Counted from the stretch's first letter, positions 50,365 to 58,062 are shown. The stretch is DNA of 63,836 nucleotides from Pseudoxanthomonas sp. GM95 (GCF_900109775.1 NZ_FOAX01000006.1:1-63836); one strand, 5' to 3'. Program-made: numbers and translations. Notes: generated from the sequence alone by a model not told the origin.

Positions 50365-50727
50365 ATGAAAAGAAAAATTCATATTCTAATTATTCTGGCC
50401 ATGATGTCGGCTTGTTCCAATCAAAAAGATATTGCTAGAGGTGGTCAGAAGTTGTCGGGGCACTTTTTTTCTGAGTTTGAGCGCAACGAACTAGTTGGGT
50501 GTCAAGGGCCGTTGCTAATGTATTGGGTAAATAATCCGGGTTTTGTTAGGGCGGAGCTCGCTAGGTTAGGATTACGGCCTGGTTCGGCGATAGAAGTTAA
50601 CGCAAATGTTTCATCTGAAGGCATGTATGGTCAGGGAGGTATGTACAAGCACGAGATTACCGTGACAAGTGTTTCACTCAAGAGCGATGATTGTTCGTTT
50701 CCCAATGTTGTATTACCAGGAAGGTAA
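50365..50727 (+). CDS. Small lipoprotein, hypothetical
   Basis: A 120-residue protein whose signal (MKRKIHILIILAMMSAC) ends in a lipobox with Cys17. The mature domain has two more Cys (ELVGCQGPLLM, KSDDCSFPNVV) that could form a disulfide. A start at 50365 gives the intact lipoprotein signal; the frame could open earlier at 50320 but without support. Family not recognised. Confidence 0.6.
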   Translation: MKRKIHILIILAMMSACSNQKDIARGGQKLSGHFFSEFERNELVGCQGPLLMYWVNNPGFVRAELARLGLRPGSAIEVNANVSSEGMYGQGGMYKHEITVTSVSLKSDDCSFPNVVLPGR

Positions 50728-50732
50728 ATTAC

Positions 50733-50957
50733 GTGATTAAAAGAGCCGTTTTATTGGTGGCGATTGCGCTGGGATCCCTGGGGATCAGTTCTGTATGCGC
50801 AGCCACGGGGGACGTAATGGTTTATGTGATCCGAAACTGTTCGGGCGCATCCTGCACCGTAATAACCACCACTGCGACCTTGCAGGCGGACGGAACATGG
50901 CTCTACAGCTCGTCAACAAAGGTTGTGCCTAATCCAGATTACAGGAAGGAACAGTGA
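50733..50957 (+). CDS. Small secreted Cys-pair protein, copy A
   Basis: A 74-residue exported protein. The signal peptide runs to about residue 23 (SSVCAATGD). The mature ~50 residues contain NCSGASCTVITTTATLQADG then TWLYSSS, with two Cys that can pair. The GTG at 50733 has AGGAAGG 9 bases upstream. The stop overlaps the next gene's start (TGATG). It resembles the next protein in length, Cys spacing and the GD...CS...C...DGTxW core, so the two look like a tandem duplication. Confidence 0.6.
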   Translation: MIKRAVLLVAIALGSLGISSVCAATGDVMVYVIRNCSGASCTVITTTATLQADGTWLYSSSTKVVPNPDYRKEQ

Positions 50958-51199
50958 TGAATAGTTTTCTAAGGAGGGTTCGGGCCGGCTTCGCGCTTGG
51001 CATTCTTTCATTGGTGACGCTGCCCGCTATGGCGGCAAATGCTGGCGATACATTAACGACTAGCTTCGCATCTTGCAGTGCTTTCTTTGGTTACTGCGAC
51101 ATCACTGTAACGGTTATGAGATTCGATGGGACGAATTGGGTTTTTGCATCTCAAAACACGCAGCGAATACCTTTTAAGCCGAAGACTCAAGAGCAATAG
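50957..51199 (+). CDS. Small secreted Cys-pair protein, copy B
   Basis: An 80-residue exported protein. The signal peptide ends LPAMAANAGD. The mature part has SCSAFFGYCDITVTVMRFDG then TNWVFASQNTQRIP, aligning with copy A by eye (GD, CS, C, TVT, DGT/N-W, F/Y-x-S). The ATG at 50957 shares bases with the previous TGA; GTG 50954 is an alternative. A terminator follows. Secreted effector, toxin or inhibitor roles are all possible; none is shown. Confidence 0.6.
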   Translation: MNSFLRRVRAGFALGILSLVTLPAMAANAGDTLTTSFASCSAFFGYCDITVTVMRFDGTNWVFASQNTQRIPFKPKTQEQ

Positions 51200-51214
51200 G
51201 TTTTATTAATTATG

Positions 51215-51245
51215 AGCCAAGGCCTTTTATTGGCCTTGGCTTTTT
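51215..51245 (+). terminator. Rho-independent terminator
   Basis: AGCCAAGGCC (51215-51224) pairs perfectly with GGCCTTGGCT (51232-51241) and is followed by TTTTT, closing the small secreted-protein cluster. Confidence 0.88.
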
Positions 51246-51274
51246 GGATGTAATTTATACTGGCTCTTGGATCT

Positions 51275-51294
51275 ATCGACTCCGAGGAGTCGAT
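51275..51294. repeat. 20-bp near-perfect palindrome
   Basis: ATCGACTCC (51275-51283) and GGAGTCGAT (51286-51294) are inverted repeats with a 2-base centre, located between the secreted-protein terminator and the hipA remnant. Role unknown; a recombination site or operator are options. Confidence 0.5.
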
Positions 51295-51347
51295 GTTCAT
51301 ATGGTCTTGACTGCACTACACGAGTGCGGTTGATACAGTGTTTTTAT

Positions 51348-51491
51348 TTAAATAATCGGCAACAACAGCCGGCTGCTAAAACTGTCGGCATAGCGCAGTT
51401 CCATCTTCCCGCCTGGGCGCAGGATCCATTGCGCCAGGTGGACGCCGTCGACCCAAAGGGAAAGGGCGCGGCTGTGCGATCGCCTGCCCAT
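51348..51491 (-). pseudogene. hipA: Truncated hipA (N-terminal fragment)
   Basis: A 47-codon frame starting one base after the hipB stop: MGRRSHSRALSLWVDGVHLAQWIL, shown in part, then GGKMELRYADSF. This is the N-subdomain 1 of HipA-family kinase toxins, in the usual hipB-hipA order. It then departs from the family and stops at 51348 in AT-rich DNA. The remaining ~390 residues, including the kinase site, are missing, so the toxin is dead. Confidence 0.75.
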
Positions 51492-51492
51492 C

Positions 51493-51762
51493 TCACCAGT
51501 CCCCGATGGCGCGGCTTGTTGGTGTGGTGGGTTTCTTCTGGCGCGTCGTCGTGCTGATGGCCAGCTCGAGGTCGAGGAAGGCGCACAACTTCAGCGCCTG
51601 CTCCAGGGTCATGCTCGATGGATCGTTCTCCATGGAGGAGATGCGCTGCTGGCTGACCTGCAGGCGCTGGGCAAGTTCAACCTGGGTCATGCCCTTGGCC
51701 CGGCGTGCACCCTTGATGATCTCGCTCAGTTGGGCAGGTTTGAGCAGGGCGATGGTGGCCAT
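51493..51762 (-). CDS. hipB: HipB-type XRE antitoxin, orphaned
   Basis: An 89-residue helix-turn-helix protein: MATIALLKPAQLSEIIKGARR, shown in part, then GMTQVELAQRLQVSQQRISSMENDPSSM and LELAISTT. This matches HipB/HigA-like antitoxins that bind operator DNA and their kinase toxin. The ATG at 51762 begins the conserved sequence; longer starts are unsupported. The hipA gene immediately downstream is truncated, so only the DNA-binding half of the module remains and could still repress or anti-toxinate a homologue elsewhere. Confidence 0.8.
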   Translation of the reverse strand: MATIALLKPAQLSEIIKGARRAKGMTQVELAQRLQVSQQRISSMENDPSSMTLEQALKLCAFLDLELAISTTTRQKKPTTPTSRAIGDW

Positions 51763-52444
51763 CGTTGGGCACTCCTCAGGGTTGTATTCGCGGCTTACTC
51801 CTGATGCGGGTAAATCGCAAATACATCTGAGGCGGGTATTGGCTCCCTGTGACCGAACGGCCATGGCGGGCCAGTAAGATGGGCCTGCGAGCGATCGGTC
51901 CAGTGTCTTTGACGCCTGCGTTGTCTAGGAAGGCAGCGCAGATCGCCTTGAGTAACCGGTTGGGCCGGTAGCTCGCGACTGACTTGCTGTCTGAGTTATC
52001 GCCGGGAACGGCTCGCCCGATGGGCGAGCGTTCGTCGGAGCCTTTCTGCGTCGAAGACAAGGCGCTGGCCGGGCCAGCGCGAGCTGTCTTTGGCTCGCCT
52101 CTTTTGTTGCCTGCTTTGGTTGCTGCGGCCGATCGCCAGCGTGCGTATCGGTTCGTGGGCGTGTGCATCTTGACGGGCTCTTGGGCTGCGCCCGCGCCTG
52201 TTGGTCGCGGCCATGCGGCGGCGATCCCTGATGCCTGCGCGCTCCGCTTGCCGGTCTTGCCGGATGAGGCATGGGTGGCGGTGCTTGCTGTCCCTTTCAC
52301 CGTATCACGGCGTTCTCGCCGTCAAGGGCTGCGCGTGCGCGGCACGCTTGCGGCCATGGCCGTCCGCTGGACCCTGTGACGGCTTGCGCTGCGCCGTGAA
52401 GGGCCGGTTCCGGGCAATTCCGCCCGAGCAACCGGAGCACGATC
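51763..52444. other. Mobile-element spacer without recognised genes
   Basis: About 680 bases between orphan hipB and radC. Frames such as 51984-52379 are long but rich in Arg/Ala/Pro and overlap several others, typical of GC-driven spurious frames. A GCTCGCCC/GGGCGAGC inverted repeat lies near 52011-52030. The hipB promoter should be near the left end. No gene is supported. Confidence 0.45.
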
Positions 52445-52954
52445 ATGTCGCAACTGTCCTTTTCCTCCTTCGAGTCCCTGCTCCACGTTCGCGACAGCAA
52501 GGGCCATTACCTGCTGGCGTCGCCTGAGCAGATCCTGGAAGCGGCGCGCGATGCCATCGACCAGAAGATGCAGCGGGGGATCAAGTTCGACTCGCCGGCA
52601 ACGGTCAGGAGCTGCCTGCAGGTCAAGCTGGGCGGGTTCGAGCATGAGGTCTTCGCGGTCCTGTTCCTGGATACCCAGCATCGGCTGATCGCCTACCAGG
52701 AGATGTTCCGCGGCACGATCGACAGCGCCTCGGTGCACCCGCGCGAGGTGGTCAAGGAAGCCTTGCGGGTCAATGCGGCGGCAGTGATCCTGGCGCACAA
52801 CCACCCGAGCGGGGACCCGGAGCCGAGCAGTGCGGACCGGGTGCTGACGCTGCAACTCAAGACGGCATTGATGCTGATGGATGTGCGCACGCTGGATCAC
52901 ATCGTGGTGGCTGGGCAGAGGACGACGTCCTTCGCAGAGCGGGGGCTGATGTGA
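52445..52954 (+). CDS. radC: RadC-like JAB-domain protein, mobile-element type
   Basis: A 169-residue short RadC. It lacks the N-terminal helix-hairpin-helix of chromosomal RadC and keeps the JAMM metalloprotease-like fold: EVFAVLFLDTQHRLI, GTIDSASVHPREVVKEAL, AVILAHNHPSGDPEPSSAD and DHIVVAG. The metal-binding His-x-His...Asp set is present. This short form is common on integrative conjugative elements. Function unresolved. A terminator follows. Confidence 0.88.
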   Translation: MSQLSFSSFESLLHVRDSKGHYLLASPEQILEAARDAIDQKMQRGIKFDSPATVRSCLQVKLGGFEHEVFAVLFLDTQHRLIAYQEMFRGTIDSASVHPREVVKEALRVNAAAVILAHNHPSGDPEPSSADRVLTLQLKTALMLMDVRTLDHIVVAGQRTTSFAERGLM

Positions 52955-52961
52955 GTCACAC

Positions 52962-52983
52962 GGGGCCTTCGGGCCCCTTTTTT
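52962..52983 (+). terminator. Rho-independent terminator
   Basis: GGGGCC (52962-52967), TTCG loop, GGCCCC (52972-52977), then six T, directly after radC. Confidence 0.9.
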
Positions 52984-53320
52984 GCTGCGCCATGGGCGGC
53001 GGGATAAGCGTTGCAAGGGCTTGGAGCAAGGCGGGTTGTCTTCTGGCTATATGCCGTCGCTCACGCGTGATGTCGGTTCTAGCCGAAGCAACGCTGGTGC
53101 AGCCGGTATTGCAATCTCTCCACGAGCTGTTTGAATGAACGGCTCAGTCTGGTGCACGTGTTCTCAAGAGCTCGCCACTGCCCGAGCGGCGTCTGCTTGG
53201 CTGCCTTGGCTTTGTCACATCGAAGTCGCGCTCGCGTCTGATGTCGCTGGTGCGTGGCGCAGGACTCGGCGCATGGAGAGCGCACTGACAGCGCAGAGAC
53301 TGGCGCCTTAGACCCGCCGA
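52984..53320. other. Intergenic, no gene seen
   Basis: About 340 bases between the radC terminator and the end of the first ATP-grasp gene. The minus-strand frame at 53079-53324 has no ribosome binding site and an Arg/Cys-rich composition typical of chance. It may be a remnant of an older gene. Confidence 0.4.
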
Positions 53321-54427
53321 TCACAGGGCTGGTTGCCGATTCTTATCGTTACATCTGATCTCACTTCTTAGCTGGACATAGTCGGTGTCAATTCGATAGG
53401 TGCTGTCCGCGTAATACCGAGACAAGCTCACATCTGCTATCTCGTGATCTATTCCAGCCTCAGCCGACATGAATTCGATGAAGCTCTTCAGAAGATCTAG
53501 CGACGGATTTTTTTCCTCAAGCCATAGGAATTGGCCCTGCTCGTTGATCTCTAGAAAAGTGTAAGAGCCATCGGGCTCGCAGATCATGTCTAGACATCCG
53601 AACCTGAGATCTAACGAGCGCATCATCTTGAGGATGTTCGCTACCAACTTTGGTGGCAGTGGGACTTCCTCGACGGACATTTTTCCCAAGTAGTCATCTC
53701 TCCAATCTACTAGAGCAGTCTCGACCGACTGAGAGTCAAGCTTGATAGCACGAACAATGTCGCCAAACACAATGACGCGAAGCTCAAAGGATTTCTCAGA
53801 ATACTCTTGGTAGATTGCGGGGCAATTTCTGAGCGCTCGATCGTTAGAGAGATCGGCCGCGTCCAAAGTAACCGCGTGCTGGGTGAAGTGTTGGCCGTTC
53901 GTAATCCAGGTGTTCTGGTTATACGGCTTCATCAGACATTTTGAGACGCCATCATAGAAAGATCGGATGGCCGAGGGCTCGTTAGAGACGATGGTCCTTG
54001 GAGCTTTCAGCCCAGCTGCGGCCGCAGCAGCAAGTTGCACGGTTTTTTGATCGCCGGCGCCCTTGATGCGCGCTGGGTTGACGTTGCTTCCTGCGTGATA
54101 AGAGAGAAGCGCCTCGACTGATGCCACGAAAGAGAGCAACTCTCGCTGGACCGGGATCGCGTCGTCTTCGTGGATAGATCCCATGTTGAATATGCGAGTG
54201 GTGCGCCGCTTCCATACGCAGGATACGTCCTTGAAGCGCAGTGAATCTTCTCGCCCTTCTTTAGGGTCCCACCAACGGAATGAGGATAAGTCATCTTCTA
54301 GAGAAGCCCATCCGTCCTGGACGATTTCGAAGAAGTCTAGGATCTTACATTCAACTCCTGACCTTTCTAATGCCCACTTCACTGCGAGGGCATGTGCATC
54401 CTCATATCGACTAATAATGATAAACAT
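53321..54427 (-). CDS. MvdC/MvdD-type ATP-grasp ligase 1 (graspetide maturase)
   Basis: A 368-residue ATP-grasp enzyme that should form ester or amide links between Ser/Thr/Lys and Asp/Glu side chains of a precursor peptide. It starts MFIIISRYEDAHALAVKWALE, has a VSCVWKRRTTRIF motif, a central GAGDQKTVQLAAAAAAGLKAPRT lid, YQEYSEKSFELRVIVFGD, then the Mg-binding end FGCLDMICEPDGSYTFLEIN followed by EQGQFLWLEE. The last block closely resembles the NPNGQW region of MvdD. The ATG at 54427 begins the conserved sequence. It is read from the minus strand, 105 bases downstream of precursor 1, across a strong hairpin. Confidence 0.85.
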   Translation of the reverse strand: MFIIISRYEDAHALAVKWALERSGVECKILDFFEIVQDGWASLEDDLSSFRWWDPKEGREDSLRFKDVSCVWKRRTTRIFNMGSIHEDDAIPVQRELLSFVASVEALLSYHAGSNVNPARIKGAGDQKTVQLAAAAAAGLKAPRTIVSNEPSAIRSFYDGVSKCLMKPYNQNTWITNGQHFTQHAVTLDAADLSNDRALRNCPAIYQEYSEKSFELRVIVFGDIVRAIKLDSQSVETALVDWRDDYLGKMSVEEVPLPPKLVANILKMMRSLDLRFGCLDMICEPDGSYTFLEINEQGQFLWLEEKNPSLDLLKSFIEFMSAEAGIDHEIADVSLSRYYADSTYRIDTDYVQLRSEIRCNDKNRQPAL

Positions 54428-54460
54428 TAAGAACGACCTATCAATCGTTTTGGTAAGAGA

Positions 54461-54484
54461 TGGGGAGGGGGCGGCCCCTCCCCA
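54461..54484 (-). terminator. Hairpin between precursor 1 and its ligase (attenuator)
   Basis: TGGGGAGGGG (54461-54470) and CCCCTCCCCA (54475-54484) form a 10-bp all-but-perfect GC stem with a 4-base loop. No T-run follows on the minus strand, so it is more likely a partial terminator or RNA-stabilising element setting a high precursor-to-enzyme ratio. Confidence 0.6.
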
Positions 54485-54531
54485 GTACACTATGTATTGC
54501 TATTTCGAGCTAATTTCAGCTTATGGCTCGA

Positions 54532-54699
54532 TCAGAAATCGTCGGCCAGAGCGCCGCCCGGGGTGGTCGGATCATTGCAATTGGTATACATAACGCCGCC
54601 CGCAACTGCATTGAGCTCTTCTTCCGAGAGCATGCGGGCCTTCTGCTGGCCCAGCACTCGGATCTTCTCTTCGCCTTCGGGCTTGAACTGATTATTCAT
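54532..54699 (-). CDS. Graspetide precursor peptide 1
   Basis: A 55-residue peptide. The leader MNNQFKPEGEEKIRVLG... ends with LSEEELNAVAGG, a classic double-glycine leader motif. The 20-residue core that follows holds four Thr/Asn-rich positions and three Asp: it begins VMYTNCNDPTT and ends GGALADDF. Thr residues upstream of Asp residues are what an MvdD-type ligase needs. GGAATAG with AAAGGA precedes the ATG. It sits immediately upstream of ATP-grasp 1 and downstream of the secreted EreA/ChaN-like gene, all on the minus strand. Confidence 0.78.
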   Translation of the reverse strand: MNNQFKPEGEEKIRVLGQQKARMLSEEELNAVAGGVMYTNCNDPTTPGGALADDF

Positions 54700-54782
54700 T
54701 ACTATTCCTTTAGGAGCGCGGGCAAGCGGCCGCGTAACGCATTCAGCGCAAATTTCGCTTGAATTGGTTGATCGAACAGCCC

Positions 54783-55691
54783 CTATTTTTTTGCAGGCGG
54801 GGAGGCTGTTAGGACTGGAAGCTCAAGGATCTCGGCATAAATGCCGTTCTCCTCTTCTGGCTTGATCACCGCGTCATCGCTCGAAGACTTCGCGCCCTGT
54901 GGCCGTTGGTGGACCGCGCAGTCGCTCATCGACAGGCATGTCCAAGCCTCGCCATAGCTAGAAGTAGGCAAAAGAACATACGGTGAGAAGGACCGCAGTT
55001 GGTTAGGAACTGTAGTCGAGTTGGCGCTCGGCGGGCTCTCGATTCTTATGTGGAAATTTCCACCTACGGCAATCAACTTTTGTCCAAGCCCGGCTCTCTT
55101 CTTCAAAATCGCTGACATGCCGAGTTCTTTATTCGCGATAGGATTTTTGCTTCTCCGCCCGCTTTGAACATCCTCAATTCCAAACACTTCGATATCGTGC
55201 CCGTTCTCGTTCAGTGCGCTAATTTTCGTTAGAAATCTCAATAGTGCTTGGCTGGCTCTTCCATCTTTGTAGGACCAGAAATCGCTGTTGAGAAGCCTGT
55301 CAGTTGCCTCTTTGGTGGGCGAGGATTTCAGAAATTCACTAATGCGCGCATCTTCCGAAGACGGGACTTCTAAGCCAACCGCTATCTTGCTTGTGATCGG
55401 CTGCTGTTCGAGAAGACTTGTCACCAGCGCAAGTGTCTCGTCCGTCCCGTGCGTTTCTCCGATAAGAAGCACTGGGCGTTCGGACCAAACACAGTCGATA
55501 TGACTAATCGCCTTAGCTAGCCCCTCGCTGCTCCAAGAGCCAAAGACTTGGGGCTGGTTGAATAGGCATCGATCTTCAGCCGATTGGCCTCGAGAAACTG
55601 CGCTTGCACTAAATGCAGTAAGCGCACAGAGCGAAACGCATATGCCGAGTCTTAGGAAAAAATTTCTTGTCGCTCTGATTTCTTTTTTCAT
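54783..55691 (-). CDS. Secreted EreA/ChaN/TIKI-superfamily protein
   Basis: A 302-residue exported protein with a signal peptide (~residues 1-31, ending FSASAV). VLLIGETHGTDETLALV is the Gly-Glu-x-His motif of the EreA/ChaN/TraB/TIKI superfamily. A late GGNFHIRIE supplies the second His motif, and GLEVPSSED and IEVFGIEDVQ lie between. Members include hydrolases and haem-binding proteins. It lies 83 bases upstream of precursor 1 in the same direction (AGGAAA before the ATG). Possible roles are extracellular processing, producer protection or neither; this is inference. Confidence 0.65.
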   Translation of the reverse strand: MKKEIRATRNFFLRLGICVSLCALTAFSASAVSRGQSAEDRCLFNQPQVFGSWSSEGLAKAISHIDCVWSERPVLLIGETHGTDETLALVTSLLEQQPITSKIAVGLEVPSSEDARISEFLKSSPTKEATDRLLNSDFWSYKDGRASQALLRFLTKISALNENGHDIEVFGIEDVQSGRRSKNPIANKELGMSAILKKRAGLGQKLIAVGGNFHIRIESPPSANSTTVPNQLRSFSPYVLLPTSSYGEAWTCLSMSDCAVHQRPQGAKSSSDDAVIKPEEENGIYAEILELPVLTASPPAKK

Positions 55692-56089
55692 TTTTTATTT
55701 CCTGGCTAAGCAATTAGTCAATGTTCTCCCGATTGGTCGAAGCGTCAACCTTGCATAGCGCATTGGTCGACGTCACCAAATTTGGCAAGAAGACAAAGAG
55801 GATGTTCTGAGCGTCGTCATTAGGCGTTGGAAGAGGTTCGTTGCTTTGCAGTGTTGAGCTGCTAGTCAACGGGGTGAGCGATGTTCTCTCCCGGGTGACT
55901 ATTGGTGCCATCGTGGGAATTAGCTAATTTTTTACACAATCTAAACGATAAATAGACGGCCGAAGTCCTATTAGTGAACTACCAAGTAGGGTAATGTGAA
56001 GTGGATGGGGATACCTCACGGTCGAAGAGCCTGCGCCAAGAACGCCCGGGCTTGGATGGTTTCGCCGTGTTTTGATTTGAGGAAGTGGC
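55692..56089. promoter_or_regulatory. Divergent control region of the graspetide locus
   Basis: About 400 AT-rich bases between the leftward (EreA-like, precursor 1, ligase 1) and rightward (XRE, precursor 2, ligase 2, exporter) half-operons. Both promoters should be here. I cannot fix their boxes by eye. The minus-strand frame at 55714-55911 has no ribosome binding site. Confidence 0.45.
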
Positions 56090-56446
56090 ATGGAAGTCAG
56101 TAACACCGGCGCGCGCATTCGCGCCGCGCGAAAAGAGTTAGCGATGTCTCAAGAGCATCTTTCCAAGCGACTTGGAATTCACAGAGCGACGCTTGGACGT
56201 TGGGAAAGTGACCCGAGCTTTGTTCCAAGCCTCGATCATTTGCTTGCGCTTAGTCATGAGCTTGACGTGGGAGTAGCGTGGCTTGTGGGTCGAAATGAGC
56301 AGCAGGCCACGAGTGCAGCTACACGACCCAACACGAGGCATGAGCTGGAAGAGCGCTTGATGAGCGTGTCCAAGCATGTGCCAGTCTCTGTGCTCGTTAA
56401 TGTGGTAACTCTGCTCGAGAGTGCGACTGTATATCTCGATGCATAG
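56090..56446 (+). CDS. XRE-family transcriptional regulator
   Basis: A 118-residue regulator. Helix-turn-helix at residues ~7-62: ARIRAARKELAMSQEHLSKRLGIHR then ATLGRWESDPSFVPSLDHLLALS, followed by DVGVAWLVGR, as in phage-repressor-type XRE proteins. The C-terminal ~45 residues are helical (dimerisation or effector sensing). GAGGAAG precedes the ATG. It is the first rightward gene of the graspetide locus and probably controls one or both half-operons. Confidence 0.85.
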   Translation: MEVSNTGARIRAARKELAMSQEHLSKRLGIHRATLGRWESDPSFVPSLDHLLALSHELDVGVAWLVGRNEQQATSAATRPNTRHELEERLMSVSKHVPVSVLVNVVTLLESATVYLDA

Positions 56447-56701
56447 CGCTTGTCGCATGAGCACGACAACGATCGTCCTCGATGTCGCATCACCGCGCAC
56501 GCGTGCTTGCAACCATGAAGCCCGTAGCGTTTGATGGAGTTGTTGAGGCGCGAACGATCGCTATAAAGCGGGTTGCGCTCGAGGCTTCGACGGAGACTAA
56601 TCCGATCGGGAAATTATCGCTTGCGGTAAGCGATAGTCATGCAGCGCTGCATGAGAGAAGTAGCTTTGTTCCGCACCATCCACAATCGAAAGGAATTGAA
56701 G

Positions 56702-56878
56702 ATGAACAACAACGACACCGTGTCTCCGCTGGGCTTTGAATTGGCCCGCGAACTCACCCTGGATGAGATGAACAGCGTTGGCGGCGGCGTGGCTGCCTCC
56801 AAGGGAACTGCTGGTGGCAGCATCAGCGTGTCTACTGGCCGACCGGATGGTGAAGTCCATATCGACGCGGACTGGTAA
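56702..56878 (+). CDS. Graspetide precursor peptide 2
   Basis: A 58-residue peptide. The leader ends FELARELTLDEMNSVGGG, a double-glycine motif. The core begins VAASKGTAGGSISVSTG and ends RPDGEVHIDADW: a run of Ser/Thr followed by a run of Asp/Glu, exactly the donor/acceptor layout for side-chain ester crosslinks. AAGGAA precedes the ATG at 56702; the longer frame from 56639 is not supported. A hairpin and ATP-grasp 2 follow. Confidence 0.82.
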   Translation: MNNNDTVSPLGFELARELTLDEMNSVGGGVAASKGTAGGSISVSTGRPDGEVHIDADW

Positions 56879-56890
56879 GTAGAGCGATAA

Positions 56891-56918
56891 ACCGAGGCCT
56901 CCCAACAGAGGCCTCGGT
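56891..56918 (+). terminator. Hairpin between precursor 2 and its ligase (attenuator)
   Basis: ACCGAGGCCTC (56891-56901) pairs perfectly with GAGGCCTCGGT (56908-56918), loop CCAACA. It lacks a T-run, so it probably allows partial read-through into ATP-grasp 2, keeping precursor mRNA in excess. Confidence 0.65.
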
Positions 56919-56955
56919 CATAGCTGCAAGTGATCGATGAACTCAGAGGTGCGTC

Positions 56956-58059
56956 ATGGAAGATCCAGGGCTCAATTTTATTATCGGAAATTCCGATGAC
57001 TACCACGCAAATGCCGTTCTCTGGGCGCTGTTAAGAGCCGGTCGGCAGGCAAGTATTTGGGATGGCATAGGATCTTCTGCGGAGGATGGCATTTCGCTAT
57101 GGAGCGACAGCGATGGCGCTTCTGTTCGAATAGGCGACGTAACGGTCAATCGCGTGAATTCGGTTTGGTATCGGCGTCCCGTGCCCTACCGGGTTAATCC
57201 TCAAATCAGCCAAGATGCGAAGCCATTTGTTGAGACTGAGCTTAAAGAAGCCTACGTCTCAGCAGCTGCTGTTCTCAATGAGAGAGCATCATTTATCGTT
57301 GGAAAAATTGAGAATCGAGTTCCGTCCGCCAAGGGATATCAGCTCTTAGTGGCTCAGAAATGTGGATTTAAGACTCCACGAACGATCATTTCAAACCAGT
57401 ACGATCAGATTATGGAATTTGCAAGCGGCCATGATCGTCTTGCTGTGAAGCACTTTGCCCCGCACTACTGGTTACGCCGCGACGGTTCTAGTAGTCGCTA
57501 TGTTCAAACCAGTCTGGTCGAAAGCTTGGCGAGCTTTAATAGGGATTCAATCGAAGCAACGCCTTGCATCTACCAAGAGTTCATAGATAAGCAATACGAA
57601 CTCAGAGTCACAATCATCGGCGACAGGATCTACGCTGCGAAAATCGATAGCCGCTCCGGTGCAGGATTCGTGGACTGGCGATTTGAGGCATTTTCTGAAG
57701 ATTTCCAGATGAAGCCTCATCAACTTGATCAAACCACCGAGGCGCGAATTTTGGCGGTGATGAAGCAGCTTGGGCTCCACTACGGCTGCATGGACCTGAT
57801 TGTCACGCCTGACAACCAGCTCTACTTTCTCGAGGTCAATCCAGGTGGGCAGTTCTTGTTCGTTGAAGACGCGCTCCCGCAGTACGAATTGCTACGGTCC
57901 TTTGCATCCATGCTCGCCGCCGGGCGCTCAAGCTATGATCTGCTCGATGCCGCTGATCTGAGCGTGCAAGCTTACGAGCAATCGCCGGAGTTCCTTGCAA
58001 AGAAAGGTTCTGACGAGAAGGTCGACACGCGGTATAAATTCATAACGATGGTGGCCTGA
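56956..58059 (+). CDS. MvdC/MvdD-type ATP-grasp ligase 2 (graspetide maturase)
   Basis: A 367-residue ATP-grasp enzyme homologous by eye to ligase 1. It opens NFIIGNSDDYHANAVLWALL, then VNRVNSVWYRRPVPY, IENRVPSAKGYQLLVAQKCG, PRTIISN, IYQEFIDKQYELRVTIIGD, and the Mg-binding end YGCMDLIVTPDNQLYFLEVN followed by PGGQFLFVED. The conserved EVNPGGQF contrasts with EINEQGQF in ligase 1, showing the two have diverged. It should crosslink the precursor 2 core. It lies in the rightward operon, followed after 3 bases by DUF6624. Confidence 0.87.
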   Translation: MEDPGLNFIIGNSDDYHANAVLWALLRAGRQASIWDGIGSSAEDGISLWSDSDGASVRIGDVTVNRVNSVWYRRPVPYRVNPQISQDAKPFVETELKEAYVSAAAVLNERASFIVGKIENRVPSAKGYQLLVAQKCGFKTPRTIISNQYDQIMEFASGHDRLAVKHFAPHYWLRRDGSSSRYVQTSLVESLASFNRDSIEATPCIYQEFIDKQYELRVTIIGDRIYAAKIDSRSGAGFVDWRFEAFSEDFQMKPHQLDQTTEARILAVMKQLGLHYGCMDLIVTPDNQLYFLEVNPGGQFLFVEDALPQYELLRSFASMLAAGRSSYDLLDAADLSVQAYEQSPEFLAKKGSDEKVDTRYKFITMVA

Positions 58060-58062
58060 TCA

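Noticed and set aside
51984..52379. Long plus-strand frame between hipB and radC.
   Set aside because: Arg/Ala/Pro-rich composition, several competing frames on both strands, no ribosome binding site and no recognisable domain.
55714..55911. Minus-strand 65-codon frame, Ser/Thr/Asp-rich, just upstream of the EreA/ChaN-like gene; considered as a third precursor.
   Set aside because: No ribosome binding site, no double-glycine leader, and the region is where the divergent promoters should lie.
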